DNA of 64,000 nucleotides from Brugia malayi (GCF_000002995.4 NW_025062477.1:372001-436000), one strand, 5' to 3'. Shown: positions 1-26,332, numbered from the stretch's first letter. The notes: generated from the sequence alone by a model not told the origin. Numbers and translations: made by a program.

Positions 1-3000
1 AGTCGGTACTTTGGTCATATGAAGAGCTTATCTGAATTTGAAGAAAAAAGTTTCAGCTGCGAAGATGTGTGAATTTCTACAATTTTTTTTTATTTTTTCA
101 ATCATGTTTCCTTAAGTGAATTTTAGAATCAGGCTGATAAGAGAAAAATTTCTTTCATTTTCTTTCATCTTACTTAATTTTGAGGGAAAATTCGAAAGTC
201 GTTGTAAAATCCATAAATGCCGCTCACTCAATGGATGAGTTGTATAAAAAATATGGTGACCGATTACGGATTCCTCGTCGACCACCGAAGGAAGCATGTG
301 AAACGGTGGATGATTTAATACGATTAGAAAATGAGTATTTTCTGGAATGGCGTAAAAATCTTGCTGATTTACAAGAGGTGGACTTTTTTTTTTATTTTCC
401 AAAAATAATGATATCTCATTTTAAATCTTGATTTCGAGTGTGTTTCATAATGCTATCAAATTTTCAGAATAATGGTGTATTGTTAACTCCATTTGAAAGG
501 AATCTGGAGCTGTGGAGACAACTTTGGCGAGTCATTGAACGGAGTGATATTGTTGTTCAAGTTAGTTTGTGCTCTAGGAATATTCTAGAATGCATTCTAA
601 AATTTTTCTAAAATTTTTGTTCAATTTTGAGTTTGATTTTTGTTCTTTCTACATTTATCTTGACTTTTGTCGGATAAGATATGTATTGCAATGTCATTTT
701 TCTTCTAGATTCTGGATGCTCGTAATCCATTACTATTTCGGAATTTGGATCTCGAAGCGTATATTAAGGAATGTGATATTGCGAAGCAAAGTATATACTT
801 GATCAATAAAATTGATTTATTGTCGAAAGAGCAAATGGAGTCCTGGAGGAAGTGGTTCATCGAAAATGATATAGATGCTGTTTTTTGGTACATTTTTTGG
901 ATTGGAATTAAAACCTTAAATTTTGTTTAGAATTTTGAAATTTAAATTCATATTCTGGATAACTAAACTGAAAATATCCATTATAGGTCGGCTTTGGAGC
1001 CAGAAGCTAACTGTGCTGGGATTATGGAGAAGATAAATACACATGACGGAAGTGAATTATCGGATAGTGCAGATGGAAGTGAAAAGAAAATAGGAAGTAG
1101 AGAACAGAATTCCGATGGGTCATTCAACAATATAAATGAAGGCGACGATGATGATAAACACAACCATAGTTGTAGAACAAGGCTATCACAAAATATTGAT
1201 GTTTCAGAACGAAAAATTCCAATTATACATTGCGCTGCGGTTAGTTCTTTCTGATTTTAATTGCTAGTTTGTTTAGCATTTGATTGTTCATACTTCTTTT
1301 ATTCATTCGAATTCTAAACAGCCATATACCATGCTGTTGTTCTCTTAGCGAACATCTGCAAACTGATGTGCTGTAAGTACTACATACACTAATTTATTAT
1401 TTGTAATGGATTCAAGACTGGTATAATCCATGACATTATTACTAATAATTAAGGAATTATGCCGGAAAATAGCTATCGAGGTTGAATGAAAACATTTTAT
1501 TTCTAACGCTTGTGTATTGGTTTCTGCTCCATTCTAACTCAACCTATTTGTTAGGAGGATTTTTGATTAACTGACAACATAAAGTAAAATTTTTGTTTTT
1601 TGGAAGAATCCGATTCTTTTTAAAGATGGTTGCTAAATCAGCTTTTTTTTTCTAGGAGTTGATATTGTTTTTGAAATCTCGAGCTCACATCATAGAAAGG
1701 CGTCCTTTTGTTGTTGGAATGGTTGGTTATCCAAATGTTGGTAAAAGTTCTACGATAAATAAGTTATTGGATCGGAAGAAAGTATCAGTATCAGCTACGC
1801 CTGGGAAAACTCGCCACCTTCAAACATTAGTGGTTGATGAGGAGGTATTTTACAACTTTAGAGAGCAAATTAGAATTTTGAGGATTTGTATAAAAGTTTA
1901 ATAGATCAAATTACCCGAAAAAACTTCTCAATAAAAGTCTTTTTTCATATGTGAAGTGATATTTAAAATATTCGTCTACTACAAAAGAAAATGGAATCTC
2001 GAAATAATGTAACTTGTAGACTCTTTTTAGCTTACTCTATGTGACTGTCCAGGACTTGTGATGCCATCATTTGCATTAAGCCGAAGTGAAATGATTTTAA
2101 ATGGAATTCTTTCGATTGATCATATGCACGAATACTTATCACCTGTTGAATTACTGTTGACACGGGTCCCGCGAAGATATTTTGAGAAAATTTATTCGGT
2201 AATGTTGACGAGTACTGCCGATGATGATAGTAATGAGGAAGCATTACTTAGTGCGCATGATCTGCTTACAGCAGTTGCATTTATTAGAGGTCATTTTTTT
2301 TTATGTTCTAGATTTCTTGGCATGCGCTTAAAATGCTGTACGTGCAGCTTGATTGTATCAATCTGGAATCCAGGAATCTAGAAAGTTGGCTTGATACATT
2401 TCAGAACTTCATGATGCTTACAAAATCCATATATTATTAGTTTTCTCAACTTAGCGCTAAGTAATAATAGTTTTATTTAATAACTGAGAATGTATACGTC
2501 GTTATTTTATAACACTCATCTCTTAATTTTGAGAGCTACTGCAAATGAGTAATACAAGACTTTCCTGTTTTAACTTTCTATTTTATACTACGCTTAAAAG
2601 TATTTCTGACATTGTTTCAAACGTTGTGAGGAATACCTCTAGTCAAAGTTCAGGTTTGAATTTTCAACACTAAACATGTGTATTATGTTTCGGACATCTA
2701 TTCTAGGCTATATGTCATCGTCTGGTGTAGCGGATTGTTCACGAGCAGCACGTTTAATACTGAAAGATGTTGTAAATGGTAAAGTGAAATGGGTTGCTGC
2801 ACCACCAGATGTGGACCAAAAGGAATTTGATAAGCTAACATACGATGTTTTAAATGAAGCAAGTTCAGTGAAACCGAAGCTTAATAGTGGCATTATGCAG
2901 CAGGTGAGCGCGACAGTATTCAATCTGATATACCATTGTTAATTTTGCATAAAATTTGCAAGTTTTAGACATTTTTTGAATTTATGCTTCATTTTAAACG

Positions 3001-3235
3001 TAATTTTTATTTAACTTGGCTGCAGCTGGAAAAGCGTCATTTGTTACAAGATATGAAACCATCAGACAAGTTGCTGGACAAACAATTTTTTCTTGGTTCA
3101 AACAGTCAGGTCCATGTTCGTTCTTTGCGTTCAGTGCCGAATTTTGCTTCATCGCAAAAAGATGAAATTCGACCATCGAAGAAACATTTCAATAAAAGTA
3201 AACGCGAGAAATTACGAAGGATTTTTGTTGATTAA
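1..3235 (+). CDS. lsg-1: LSG1-like large-subunit GTPase (5' truncated by window edge)
   Basis: Circularly permuted GTPase of the LSG1/YawG family. Family members act in the cytoplasm in late 60S maturation, helping release the export adaptor NMD3. Exons: 1..68 (tentative), 185..377, 468..560, 709..887, 987..1239, 1656..1844, 2031..2289, 2707..2903, 3026..3235. Phases agree throughout and the stop is TAA at 3233-3235. Seen in order: a block ending in IPRRPPKE, then [20 protein letters not shown], then G4 (LINKIDLL), G5 (FWSA), G1/P-loop (GYPNVGKSS) and G3 (CDCPGLV). G4 before G1 is the permutation typical of the family. An acidic, low-complexity insert lies between G5 and G1 (exon 987-1239), as in other LSG1 proteins. 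The C-terminus is basic ([14 protein letters not shown]). The N-terminus lies outside the window. Exon 1..68 fits in phase but is supported only by weak similarity. Confidence 0.93.
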
Positions 3236-3371
3236 TCTTAAATATTCCAAGTCAGTGTCCGAGTGTAAAAAATTCAGGGTTTTTTGTAATTTTTTTACGA
3301 AGTCCAGCATTACCGCTGATCACAGTTACTTTAGCAGTATTCTTCTAGATAATTGTTTTCATGGTATGCTC

Positions 3372-3377
3372 AATAAA
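3372..3377 (+). promoter_or_regulatory. Poly(A) signal AATAAA of the LSG1 gene
   Basis: Canonical AATAAA about 137 bases after the LSG1 stop codon, on the coding strand and well before the next gene. It is the most likely 3'-end signal for LSG1. No transcript evidence is available here. Confidence 0.5.
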
Positions 3378-4170
3378 GTCTATAAAGTAATAGTCCTTGT
3401 TCAAATTTCTGTTACGGTTTTTCAGAGTCTTCTGCATGATATATAGGAGGACAAGAAATATGATAAGCTTACTTTAGCATTAAGTCACATTCATCATTTC
3501 AAAAAAGTATTTGCACAGTTCCAGTGCTGGATACACTGTGAACTCCTATGTTTCTAATGCATCCCGTTTTTGCACCAAAGTTGTCAAACGAAATTATGCA
3601 ATATTTTGGGTTAATGGTTTCGAAGGAAAAGTTGTGATGTGGATATACCTGCGATTAAAGTCCTGCTTTTGATATTAGCTAGTTCGTCGTTAAGTATGCC
3701 TTTTGATATTGTAAGAATGGAAATGTAGGATACTTAGAGTTGTCACTGTACTTAAGTCTGAAGAGGATTTTGGGACTTGAATTTAAGGTTCCATAATAGA
3801 ATAGTTGGGATATTTCTGCTGAAGATATGTTCTTTTTTTTTTTTTTTTTATAGTTCTCTGTGTAATAGACAATCCAATTACTAGGACTCATTTATCGCTT
3901 GACGGGCATCTTGCGATATAAAGCTTCGGGGTGGGATTCAGCTTTGCATCGTAGCCGAGTGACTAGATTGCATGGTCTGTAGCATAGCAGAACCGGTTGA
4001 TTAGGTACATCTATTTCGGTGTGTGTGGTGAAATTCAAGGTGGGTTTCTGTTGCGTCGTATTGTCATTACTAGTCATACGTACGTGGATGCGAACGTGAA
4101 CAGTTTTCGGCAACGTGAACAGTGTCTACTTTATTGCTTTGGCGTCTTGTCCTTCATGGTTAAGTAATTC

Positions 4171-4173
4171 CAG
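4171..4173 (+). promoter_or_regulatory. Probable spliced-leader acceptor of RPL27
   Basis: The sequence TAATTCCAG ends at 4173, 16 bases before the RPL27 ATG. Nematode ribosomal protein genes are often trans-spliced just upstream of the start, so this is a likely SL acceptor. A cis-spliced 5' UTR intron is the alternative, because a GT lies just upstream at 4159. Confidence 0.45.
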
Positions 4174-4189
4174 GACAACTGTTCGGAAA

Positions 4190-5846
4190 ATGGGGAAAAT
4201 AATGAAGCCAGGGAAAGTGGTGTTGGTATTGGGTGGGCGTTTTGCTGGTCGAAAGGCAATTATCGTAAAGGCGTATGATGAAGGGTCGTCCGATCGTGCC
4301 TACAGTCATGCGTTAATTGCTGGCATTGATAAATACCCATTAATGGTTAGTTCATTATAAATAATATGATTTCCAAAAGGAATAGAAAAAAAGATACTGG
4401 TCATTGGCATGTTTTCATTTTGTATTAACTTTCACACATCGATTTTGATAGTACTTTGATAATCTTAGTCGACGTTATAACCTTATGTAACGTGTAAATT
4501 ATTCCAGGATAATTTGTTGTAGTTGTGTGTGCGCCTTTTATCCTTCGTTTTGAAGGCATGAAAAATTTATTCATGAAAACTTTTGTCAGTCTTTTCTATT
4601 GTTAAAAAAATTAAGAAGAAATATATTAAAAGAGAACTTGTGTTTTTTTTAAATTGGTTTGGACTTTCCAAGCAAGTAAACTCGTCGCAATGTTATATAA
4701 GCATATCATTTTGACATAATCAGATTGGTCTTCATAAAGCACAATAGTCATGTGAATGATGAGAAAGCTATGCTCGAGAAGATCCATTTTTTTTTACATG
4801 TGGGCAAAGCTTTTTAACTCTGACGCATGTCTATTAGTTCATTTTTTTTTCTTTTTTTTGCAGTTTCCGGTTAGCTTAATTATATAACACTGCTACTTAG
4901 AAATGATTTGTAGCAGAAACAGACACAATTATCGTGGGAGAAATTTGAGCTTCTGTATTTATTCTTGCCGCTCAAAAAACTTCATAGATTCTCTTGCACA
5001 ATAAAAGTTACATAGGTAGTAGTTTAAGCTACCGAGTTAATAAATTTTTCATCTGAAGAAATATAAGGATTTTCAGCTGACTTGCTGAAATTTTTAATGT
5101 GACAGAATAGTAATAATAGAGTTTATGACAATAGGTTTTCTCCAAGAAGGATAAAATGAACTTATTTTCAGGTAACAAAACGAATGGGCAAGAAAAAAAT
5201 CAAAAGCAGGAGCAAATTACGTCCATTTGTTGGTATTGCTAGCTATTCCAACTTGCTCCCAACCCGGTTTGTCCTGACTTACATTGTAATTTCCGAAACA
5301 TTGTATTTCACAGTGTCTTGATTCACTTCTGGTTTTTTTGTGAGGAGAAATTTCAAGTGTCAAGCAAAAGAAGAGCGATCTTAGACAGTGATGTCGCAGT
5401 TTTGCACTTTCTGCAAAAATGCGAATGATGAGCAAAGTATGCCTGAAAAAAATCTGTTGATTTAACGTGAGGGCTAAGCTTTTTAACTCTGACGCATCTG
5501 CTAGTCCGTTGTTGGGTCATGCAGTTATTCTTTTTTATCTCTCTTTCATGTTGTAAATTTCAGTAACTTTCAGCATTGATATCTATGTTATCAGATAGTT
5601 ACATTTTTATTTTCAAGCTTTATATAAGTACTTTGATTGTTGAAAAAACGTTTGCACGCATAATCTTCATGTCATTTAACTTTTAGATACTCGGTTGATG
5701 TATTATTAGACAAGAATTTGATCAACAAAGACGTCCTGAAGGAGCCTGGGAAAAAACGACGAGCTCGAATGGAGGTTAAAAAGAAGTTTGAAGAACGGTA
5801 TAAAACTGGCAAGAATAGATGGTTCTTTACTAAATTACGCTTTTGA
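4190..5846 (+). CDS. rpl-27: 60S ribosomal protein L27 (eL27)
   Basis: Structural protein of the large ribosomal subunit. Three exons, 4190..4345, 5172..5266 and 5687..5846, give 411 nt and 136 residues, exactly the usual eL27 length. The N-terminus [20 protein letters not shown] is the KOW-type start of the family. [28 protein letters not shown] and the C-terminal [12 protein letters not shown] also match closely. The start is the first ATG after the candidate spliced-leader acceptor at 4173. Introns are 826 and 420 bases, and each carries a C/D-box snoRNA on the same strand, a common arrangement for ribosomal protein host genes. No defects were seen. Confidence 0.98.
4749..4829 (+). ncRNA. 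C/D-box snoRNA in RPL27 intron 1 (U36/snR47-like)
   Basis: C box ATGATGA at 4756-4762 and D box CTGA at 4820-4823. The flanking sequences CATGTG (4749-4754) and CGCATG (4824-4829) can form a six-pair terminal stem with one G-U pair. The bases just before the D box, GCTTTTTAACT, are complementary to AGTTAAAAAGC, a highly conserved 18S rRNA segment. By the box D plus five rule this targets the first A of the AAAAA run, the site methylated by human U36 (18S A668) and yeast snR47 (A619). About 81 nt. A close paralogue lies in intron 2. Confidence 0.85.
5419..5497 (+). ncRNA. C/D-box snoRNA in RPL27 intron 2 (paralogue of the intron 1 copy)
   Basis: C box ATGATGA at 5425-5431 and D box CTGA at 5489-5492. 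ATGCG (5419-5423) pairs perfectly with CGCAT (5493-5497) as terminal stem. The stretch AAGCTTTTTAACTCTGACGC is shared with the intron 1 copy, so the 18S guide (GCTTTTTAACT) is identical. The middle differs: this copy has a possible D' box CTGA at 5443-5446, so a second target is possible. About 79 nt. Confidence 0.85.
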
Positions 5847-5989
5847 AAATATTTGCTGTTATTTTGTTGGTTCACTAGCAATATGAGGAAGGAAATTTCG
5901 TTGGAGTGTAGCTAAACTGTTAGCTTATCAGATTGACGTATAACATATTGATTTGAATTACCCTGCTATACTGCTGTTGATTCTTTAAA

Positions 5990-6270
5990 AAATTTCTGAG
6001 CTATTTTTATAAACATTTACAACGTCATCAGCTTAGTAGCCGTACGTGTTCACTTTTACATAGCCATTTGAGCAGCGGTATCACTAGCATCATCCACTTT
6101 GTGATTTTTTTTTCTTAAAATTTTCTGACCTATTCTTATAAACATGATTTTTCTAAAGTTTTCTTATAAACATTTTACAATGTTGTCAGCTTGACACTCA
6201 CATGTATTCACTACTATAGCCACACTTAAATAGCGGTATCTGATAGTACATCATCTATGTTGTGATTGTT
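5990..6270. repeat. Imperfect direct duplication, unit about 125-155 bp
   Basis: Two successive blocks share the order TTATAAACATTT(T)ACAA, GTCAGCTT-like, GT(A)TTCAC, ATAGCCA, AGCGGTATC, CATCATC and TTGTGATT. The first runs about 5990-6110, the second about 6115-6270, with small insertions between shared words. No coding potential was seen. Confidence 0.55.
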
Positions 6271-8068
6271 GATTTCATTAATAGTCATGTATAATCTTCA
6301 TGTATGTGGAATCACAGGAACTGTGTTGGCTTCACTACTGCTAGCGGTTGCGCTCTAATAATTACCACAGTTGTATCACCGAAAATATCTGGTTCGAAAT
6401 CTGATTCGAGTCTCTTACATTCGAATAGAATTCTTATTGTTTTACGAATGATCTAGGTTTTGCGCTGATTGAAAGTCGAAACTCCAACACTTTCACACCT
6501 TACATAGTTGAGTCTCAGCTGTGAGCCGATGGTTAGAATATTCTCCTTCTTCAGATATCCTGTTGAAGTCTTACTGAATCTTATTGCATGATCTAAAAAA
6601 AAAAGCGAACAGAGGTGGAAGCTATTTTCTCAGATTCCTCACTATGTGGCGTATAAATTTTTAGGCTTGTTTGTCCATCATTTCTGAACACATTGTGCAT
6701 ATTAATTCTTTAACTTCGTTATCTTTATGATATTTTATTTTATCCCCCAATAGTTCCTAATTTATTTCATAAAAGCTTCACATATGACCCTTTATCAATG
6801 CGGCTAGTTGTGCCTATCTTTGAACTTTGAGCTTTTTTTTTTTCACACATTTCATAGCTAACACTTCGACGATCAATGCTGTGTTTCTCTTTCGAGTGTC
6901 ATAGCGTTTATGCAAAATATGATCATATAGTAATAATAATATAAAATCAAAACAAGAAAATTTCTTATCCAAGCTATAAAATGAAAAATAAGAAAAACAC
7001 GCATACAGAGATATATACTGAATTTGCAGCGCGGAGGAGAAAGAAATGACGAAGGGATTTAATAAAAAAAAAGGAAAAATTGTAAACAAAATTCTGACCA
7101 GAAGGTATCGAGTATCGCCACAACTGATCGAATAAGCAGAAATAGGTGATTAACCGAGGTTTCATGAAGATTTCATGTAACATGTATGAGATAAAGAAGT
7201 CTCACTATCATTGCTTAATTAATTTGGACCAGTCCCGTTTAGTGTAGACAGTCTCTGATGAATGAGGCTTTCAGAAAAAAGAAAAAAAACTGCACAAGAA
7301 GGTGCTCTCGAAAAACGATTCAAGGCTTTCTTGACATTTAATTTTGCAGCTGGAGGAAGAGCTACATAAGTTATGTGTTATCTAAAAGTTTGAAAATATT
7401 TGTGGCCAAGAAAGAGACGTCAAGATGGCACATGAGCGAATGGTCACCAATACAGAATTCCAGAAAAAAATTTTTTTTTTTCTGCAAAAGAAAATGCATA
7501 AAAGAAACATATGCAATGGAGAAATGAAGGGATGAAAAGAAAAGAAAAGAAAAAAAAAACAAATAAATATTTGTGAAAAAAGATCATTCGATAAAACACT
7601 GCTTGTAATTATTAACCATAAATGTGATATTTATGATCAAATAATTACAACCAAGATAAGAGGAGAAAAACACATGGAGCAAATCAATAAAATTGAAAAG
7701 GAAAATTTTCCTACTGAAATTTCATCGTAAAGTGTTTAGAAATTTGATAACTGCAAAACGAATTTTCTGATAGCAGATACGTTTAAATTGATAATTATTT
7801 CGTGATGTAAAAAAAAAAAAAAAAGTTACACATATTGCAACAATTGCACCTAAATAGCAAAATTTTTAAAAAAAAGCAAAAAAAAAAGAAAAAAAAAGTA
7901 TGCTATGTAATAGAACTCCTATGTTTAATGTAAATCATATAACCAACAAATAATGTTGTTATATGATTAAAAGAGTGAAATAAATAAAGGAACAAATGAA
8001 AGAGAAAAAAAAATAATAATAATAGAAAATTAAAATATATATTATGAGCAGTGAGCAAAAATATTGCT

Positions 8069-8100
<32 letters not shown>
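8069..8100. repeat. CT dinucleotide microsatellite
   Basis: A nearly pure CT tract broken by one TTT. A reading frame crossing it gives only an Arg-Glu repeat on the minus strand, which is an artefact. Confidence 0.85.
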
Positions 8101-8905
8101 CACTGTTTAAATTAAAGTAAGATTTGAAAACTTCATTTTTTCTTTTTTTCGTTTTTTTTTTTCTTTCTCTTTCCCTTTCTACTATCAATTTATTGCTTTC
8201 AAATTTTGCTCCAAAAATTTCCTAATGCAATCCTTTGCTACCGTTCTTTTTGGTTAACAATTTATGCAAATTAACCATACAATATATTCAAATTCTAAAC
8301 AAAATTCCACGGATTATATTACACCGTAAGATAAATGATAACACTTTGAACATTATTTCATCGTCGTTTAATAAAAACAAAATTTTGGCAGGATTTTGTA
8401 GAAAGAAAAAGAAAATAAATTTTCCTTTCTTCACAAGAAGCACAATCATAAATGTCACAAAGAACAGTTTAAGGTTAAATTGTCTGAAAAGAAAAACAGT
8501 GTTAGGCAAAATTGCTCGTTGGATCTATTCATGAAATTTGCTTTCGATGCAAACTAAACTATACGCTTCTTTCTATAATTGGAATGGTAAACACTGGAAA
8601 GTTTGTAATATCAAATATGAGAATTAAGACTTATCCAATAAACAAAATACACCCGAAATTTGTGAAAAAAAAAAAAAAAAAAAAGTTACTCGAGAAGTTC
8701 TGGATAAAAAAACTATTCGTTTTCCAAGGAAGAAAAAAGAAAAAAGTGCTTTCTTTAAGAGATTTAAAACTTCAACCACTCAATTATCCGGGTAATTGAT
8801 TAATTAAATGAACAAAAAAAAAAAAAACCGGAACAAATAATCAAAACGTTGAACGGCAGCAGGATAACAGGAATAATGACAACTACCAGTCACTAAATTT
8901 GCTAA

Positions 8906-8927
8906 CAATAATAATAATAATAATAAT
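8906..8927. repeat. AAT trinucleotide microsatellite
   Basis: About seven consecutive AAT/ATA units. Confidence 0.8.
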
Positions 8928-10472
8928 TGGTAAGATGAATTAATGGATCATTATCATTATCGTTATTATTATCAGAATCAATCGATTCAATTTCCCATTT
9001 GAAAAACTACCAAACGCAACTTATGAAATCATCAGACATACATCTTTTCATATCAAGATTAAGCTTTTCTGTTCTCGTCATAAGTATGACACTGATGATA
9101 ATGAAGATGACGATCACGATAACGTAGTGATGGTGATCACATGCAAAGGATTGAACTAAAAATCAGAAACCCAGAGAAAGAATCATTTTTTTTGAGAAAT
9201 CTATGCTCAATTTGTGATCTATTTCATTCTTCAGTTATTTGCATTTAACCGATTTTAACTAAGTAACAAACTAAATTTCCATCTTTTTATAAAACCAAAT
9301 ATTCCATGAGGAGTATAATACTACTGCTAAAAAAAAAAAAAAAAAACAAAGACTAGACAAATTTTTCAACATATTAAAGCCAAGCATAATTCAGATAAAA
9401 TTACTAGGAATTGCAAAATCAGAAATAAAGAGAACAACGGATGGATGATTATTCACCTGGATACTGACATACTAAGCTAAGTCAAAAAAAAAAAGGATAT
9501 CAAAAAATGAAACCTTACAGAAATAAATCATCATGAATGACTTCATACATTTCAATTCTATCCTTTCTAAAAGGGATTCAAAAAATAATTTTTGTTGAAA
9601 TAGTTAACGGTTACATCATCCACTCACCATTATTATCCAGAAAAGACAATGATCGTATCAGAGAGATAAAAAGTTGAAAATCTTAAAAATTTTTCAGTTG
9701 AAAAATTTTGGAATTCAAATGTAAAAATAATCACAATTTAAATTGCCAAAAAAAAAAATTTTGGTTTTCACAAAGATGAACTGAGATACTGGAAGAAAAT
9801 AAAATTAACACTATTTCCATTCGAAGTTTATATAATGGAAGAATGCTGCAAAAATTTTCACGTGAAAAGGGAAAACAGGAGAAGGGAGAACAAATATCGA
9901 ATCAACGAACGAAACAAACATTTGAACAAACCAAAATACTTTCACGTGATGATAACGCTACTGAACGTTAAGAACCGTTAATGACCCGTTATCACAGATA
10001 TGCAAAAGGTGACAAATATATTGAACACATCGCGTCAAACAGTCCGACAGCTTGGACTCATGCTATACTGTGCTATGCCTCACATTGCCGAATTTAGGGA
10101 AATCAAACAAATCACACCACAAATCAACAACATACCTTTTGTTTTTCTTCTTTTAAAACAAAAACAAAAACAAATAAACAGTAACACCGAGTAAAAGTAA
10201 TTACAACAGTGGTTGTCATAACACTGATTGTTGAAGCACTACTGTAGTAGCAGTTACGGTAGCATTAGTCTTATCGCAATAGCATCAGTAGTTGAAGCAG
10301 TAGTAATTGTAACAGAAGCAAGTACATCAAGCTGGAACGTAATCGCAGTGAATATTTTAAAAGGCATTTGTTACACGCGTACACCTAAGAAATATACTTT
10401 ATAAAAGAGAAGAGATAATGACGATGATAATGATAACGATAATGATCGTGATAAAAACTATCGTTCATGGGG

Positions 10473-24192
<13,720 letters not shown>

Positions 24193-24511
24193 CGGGGCCG
24201 TTTTGGCTGCCCGTAAAATGAACAGTTTTGCCGGTTTTGCGTAATCGTCGCGTGAAATACCGAGTATCACGTGCGGCTACAGTGACGTGCACTCAGCAAG
24301 TTGCCAATCAGAAAAATAGTAAAATTATTAGTGAAATTAACACAATGGCAAAATCGCAGTAAAAGTGGAGCAAATAGCAGAAGAAAACGGAATAGCGAGA
24401 AAAAATAGCGCAAACAGCAAAACAGCAAATCGATAGCTTAAAAAAGGAAATATCTTCATTGATCAGAAGGTAAAGTTTACAACTGGATGTTCAATCTAAT
24501 TTGGATAATTC

Positions 24512-24750
24512 AGTAATGTGATGAAAAGTCAAATTTCTGCACATCAAGTGCTGGCGAATTCTCGATGTTTACCAAATTTTGCGTCCGAAACAACATAACA
24601 TTGAAGTATTATCTACCGCTTTTTGATGATCTAGCAATGCATGAAAAGTCAAAGTTCTGCACATCAAATGTTGGCGAATTCTCGGTATTTATCAAATTTT
24701 GCGTCCGAAATATCATAAATAACATTGAAGTTTTATCTACCACTTTTTCG
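24512..24750. repeat. Tandem direct duplication, unit about 120 bp
   Basis: Copy 1 (about 24512-24625) and copy 2 (about 24632-24749) share ATGAAAAGTCAAA, TTCTGCACATCAA, TGGCGAATTCTCG, CAAATTTTGCGTCCGAAA and AACATTGAAG in order. The spacing is 120 bases at the start and 124 at the end. It lies about 320 bp upstream of the egl-30 ATG. Confidence 0.85.
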
Positions 24751-25866
24751 TTCCGACTACTTTTTAGTGCAAGATTCGGAAAAAAATAAAACCATAAAAC
24801 TATAAAAAACAATCAGTTGTCAGCGTAACAAACTGCATATAGTTTGACAAAATTTTCAGCATAAATTTTCTTCTATTCAACTTTTGTTTATAGTTATTTG
24901 TGATATTCACGGTGTACTCATACCAGTTAAGAATGTTAACAGTTTACAAGTGAAAAATTTTCCCTTCTCTGCATCGTGAAATTAAAAATTGGATTTTTCC
25001 CCCAAACGAAATACCACCTCTTTAACTTAAATTTTCATTTAACAAGTAAATGAAATCTACAAACCAAATCAGCGCATAATAGCAAAATCAAGCTCTTAGT
25101 TGTTGCAACAGTTTTCCAGAATTTCGCTAAAATCCACTAGAAGGAATGATGGCCCGACGGTCCACATCCAAGAAGACAAGGGGAGATATCAGTGAATTCC
25201 ACAATCACAGATTGCACCTCTCTATCAATCGTGAGCCTGAAATAAAATTATATATTACAACCTACCAGCAATGAACAATAAAATATTAATTGCAGCAGCA
25301 ACTTGCAAACCAGTATTCTCGACACGATGATTAAAATGCTAGCAACATAAAAATATACAACGAACACATACCCGAATACCTATCAGGTTAAAAGCACATT
25401 AAAAGTTCTAAAAATCCCAATGCAATTTTGAAATAAGCCAAAATATCTTACATGTCCACTGAAAATGAGTGTTTCCAAATAATTTCAAACGATCTGTTCA
25501 TTATTTTCGAACACAAACGAAGCCCTAACGAAACTTATAATACATTTCTATGGAAAAAAAAGAAGGTAATATTATATGAACTCCTACAAACTTCGGCATG
25601 ACTAAATTAATTCAGGAAAATTTACCACAAGCATCAGTCAGGGTAATAAGTACGTGTCATTATATATGGAATAACAAGAAACGTAATTATTACATATTAA
25701 TATGAAGAAACACAATAACACCAGCGTGAAAGGTACATAGAACGGATTCTCGAAAGAACAATATAAGGAAAATATGCACACCACACACATCGACACAAAT
25801 ACATACACGTACATAAGACATAAACACGGACGGTCTTCCTGAACTTATGTCTTCTTATTAGTCATA

Positions 25867-25925
25867 ATGTCAACAGCGACGACGACGGCGGCGACGGCGA
25901 CAACGACGCCCACAACGACGTCAAT
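25867..25925. repeat. GAC/GGC triplet-rich patch
   Basis: An irregular run of GACGAC, GGCGGC and AACGAC triplets, unusually GC-rich for this window. It lies about 1.7 kb upstream of the egl-30 start codon. Confidence 0.6.
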
Positions 25926-26162
25926 GATGAACAGGCATTGATAGAAAAATTGGTGTATGTGTGCATCTATGTGTATGTGAGACAATGTCGAAAGTAAGGA
26001 AGAGACGGAGTTGGGAGAGATGGAGAAAGGGTCGGGAATGCCTTAAACAGGGACAAACATGACACGACACGCAGGACACGTGGCCTACTGCTAAGTGTCC
26101 CTCCCGCACTCAACCGAACGTCCCACACCTCACCACACACTTCCCTTTTCGCATCTTCCAAA

Positions 26163-26332
26163 AGACATACACACACATACTTACCAACATACATACATAC
26201 ACAGACACGCACACGTACATACATACATAGAAACAAACATACGCACACAATGCATACACGCACAGAGACTATACGAATATCATATATGTGTAAAATTATA
26301 TATATAGGGAGGTGTGTGTGTGTGTGTGTGTG
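26163..26332. repeat. CATA/CACA and GT microsatellites
   Basis: CATACA/CACACA units at about 26163-26260 are followed by a nearly pure GT tract at 26311-26332. Confidence 0.8.

Larger units (their letters stand above)
3236..4173. other. LSG1-RPL27 intergenic region and RPL27 promoter
   Basis: About 0.94 kb without a supported coding frame. It holds the LSG1 3' UTR and poly(A) signal, a poly-T run near 3834-3850, and a less AT-rich stretch at about 3890-4150 that probably contains the RPL27 promoter. Within that stretch CGTGAACAGT occurs twice (about 4094 and 4112). Frames open here resemble no known protein. Confidence 0.5.
5847..10472. other. Non-coding region between convergent rpl-27 and egl-30
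   Basis: About 4.6 kb holding the 3' flank of rpl-27 and the 3' UTR/flank of egl-30. It is strongly AT-rich, with many poly-A/T runs, an imperfect direct duplication at 5990-6270, a CT tract at about 8069-8100 and an AAT repeat at about 8906-8927. Open frames here are short, Lys/Phe-rich products of the homopolymer runs and were not accepted as genes. Confidence 0.6.

Noticed and set aside
6335..6405. tRNA-like GGTTCGAAATC near 6390
   Set aside because: Only a T-loop-like word; no matching acceptor stem, D-arm or anticodon arm could be folded around it.
7903..8103. Minus-strand frame beginning with an Arg-Glu repeat
   Set aside because: Translation of a CT microsatellite followed by Phe/Leu from poly-A/T DNA.
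24193..24270. In-frame N-terminal extension of EGL-30
   Set aside because: The frame is open but has no ATG before 24192, and EGL-30 orthologues begin at MACC.
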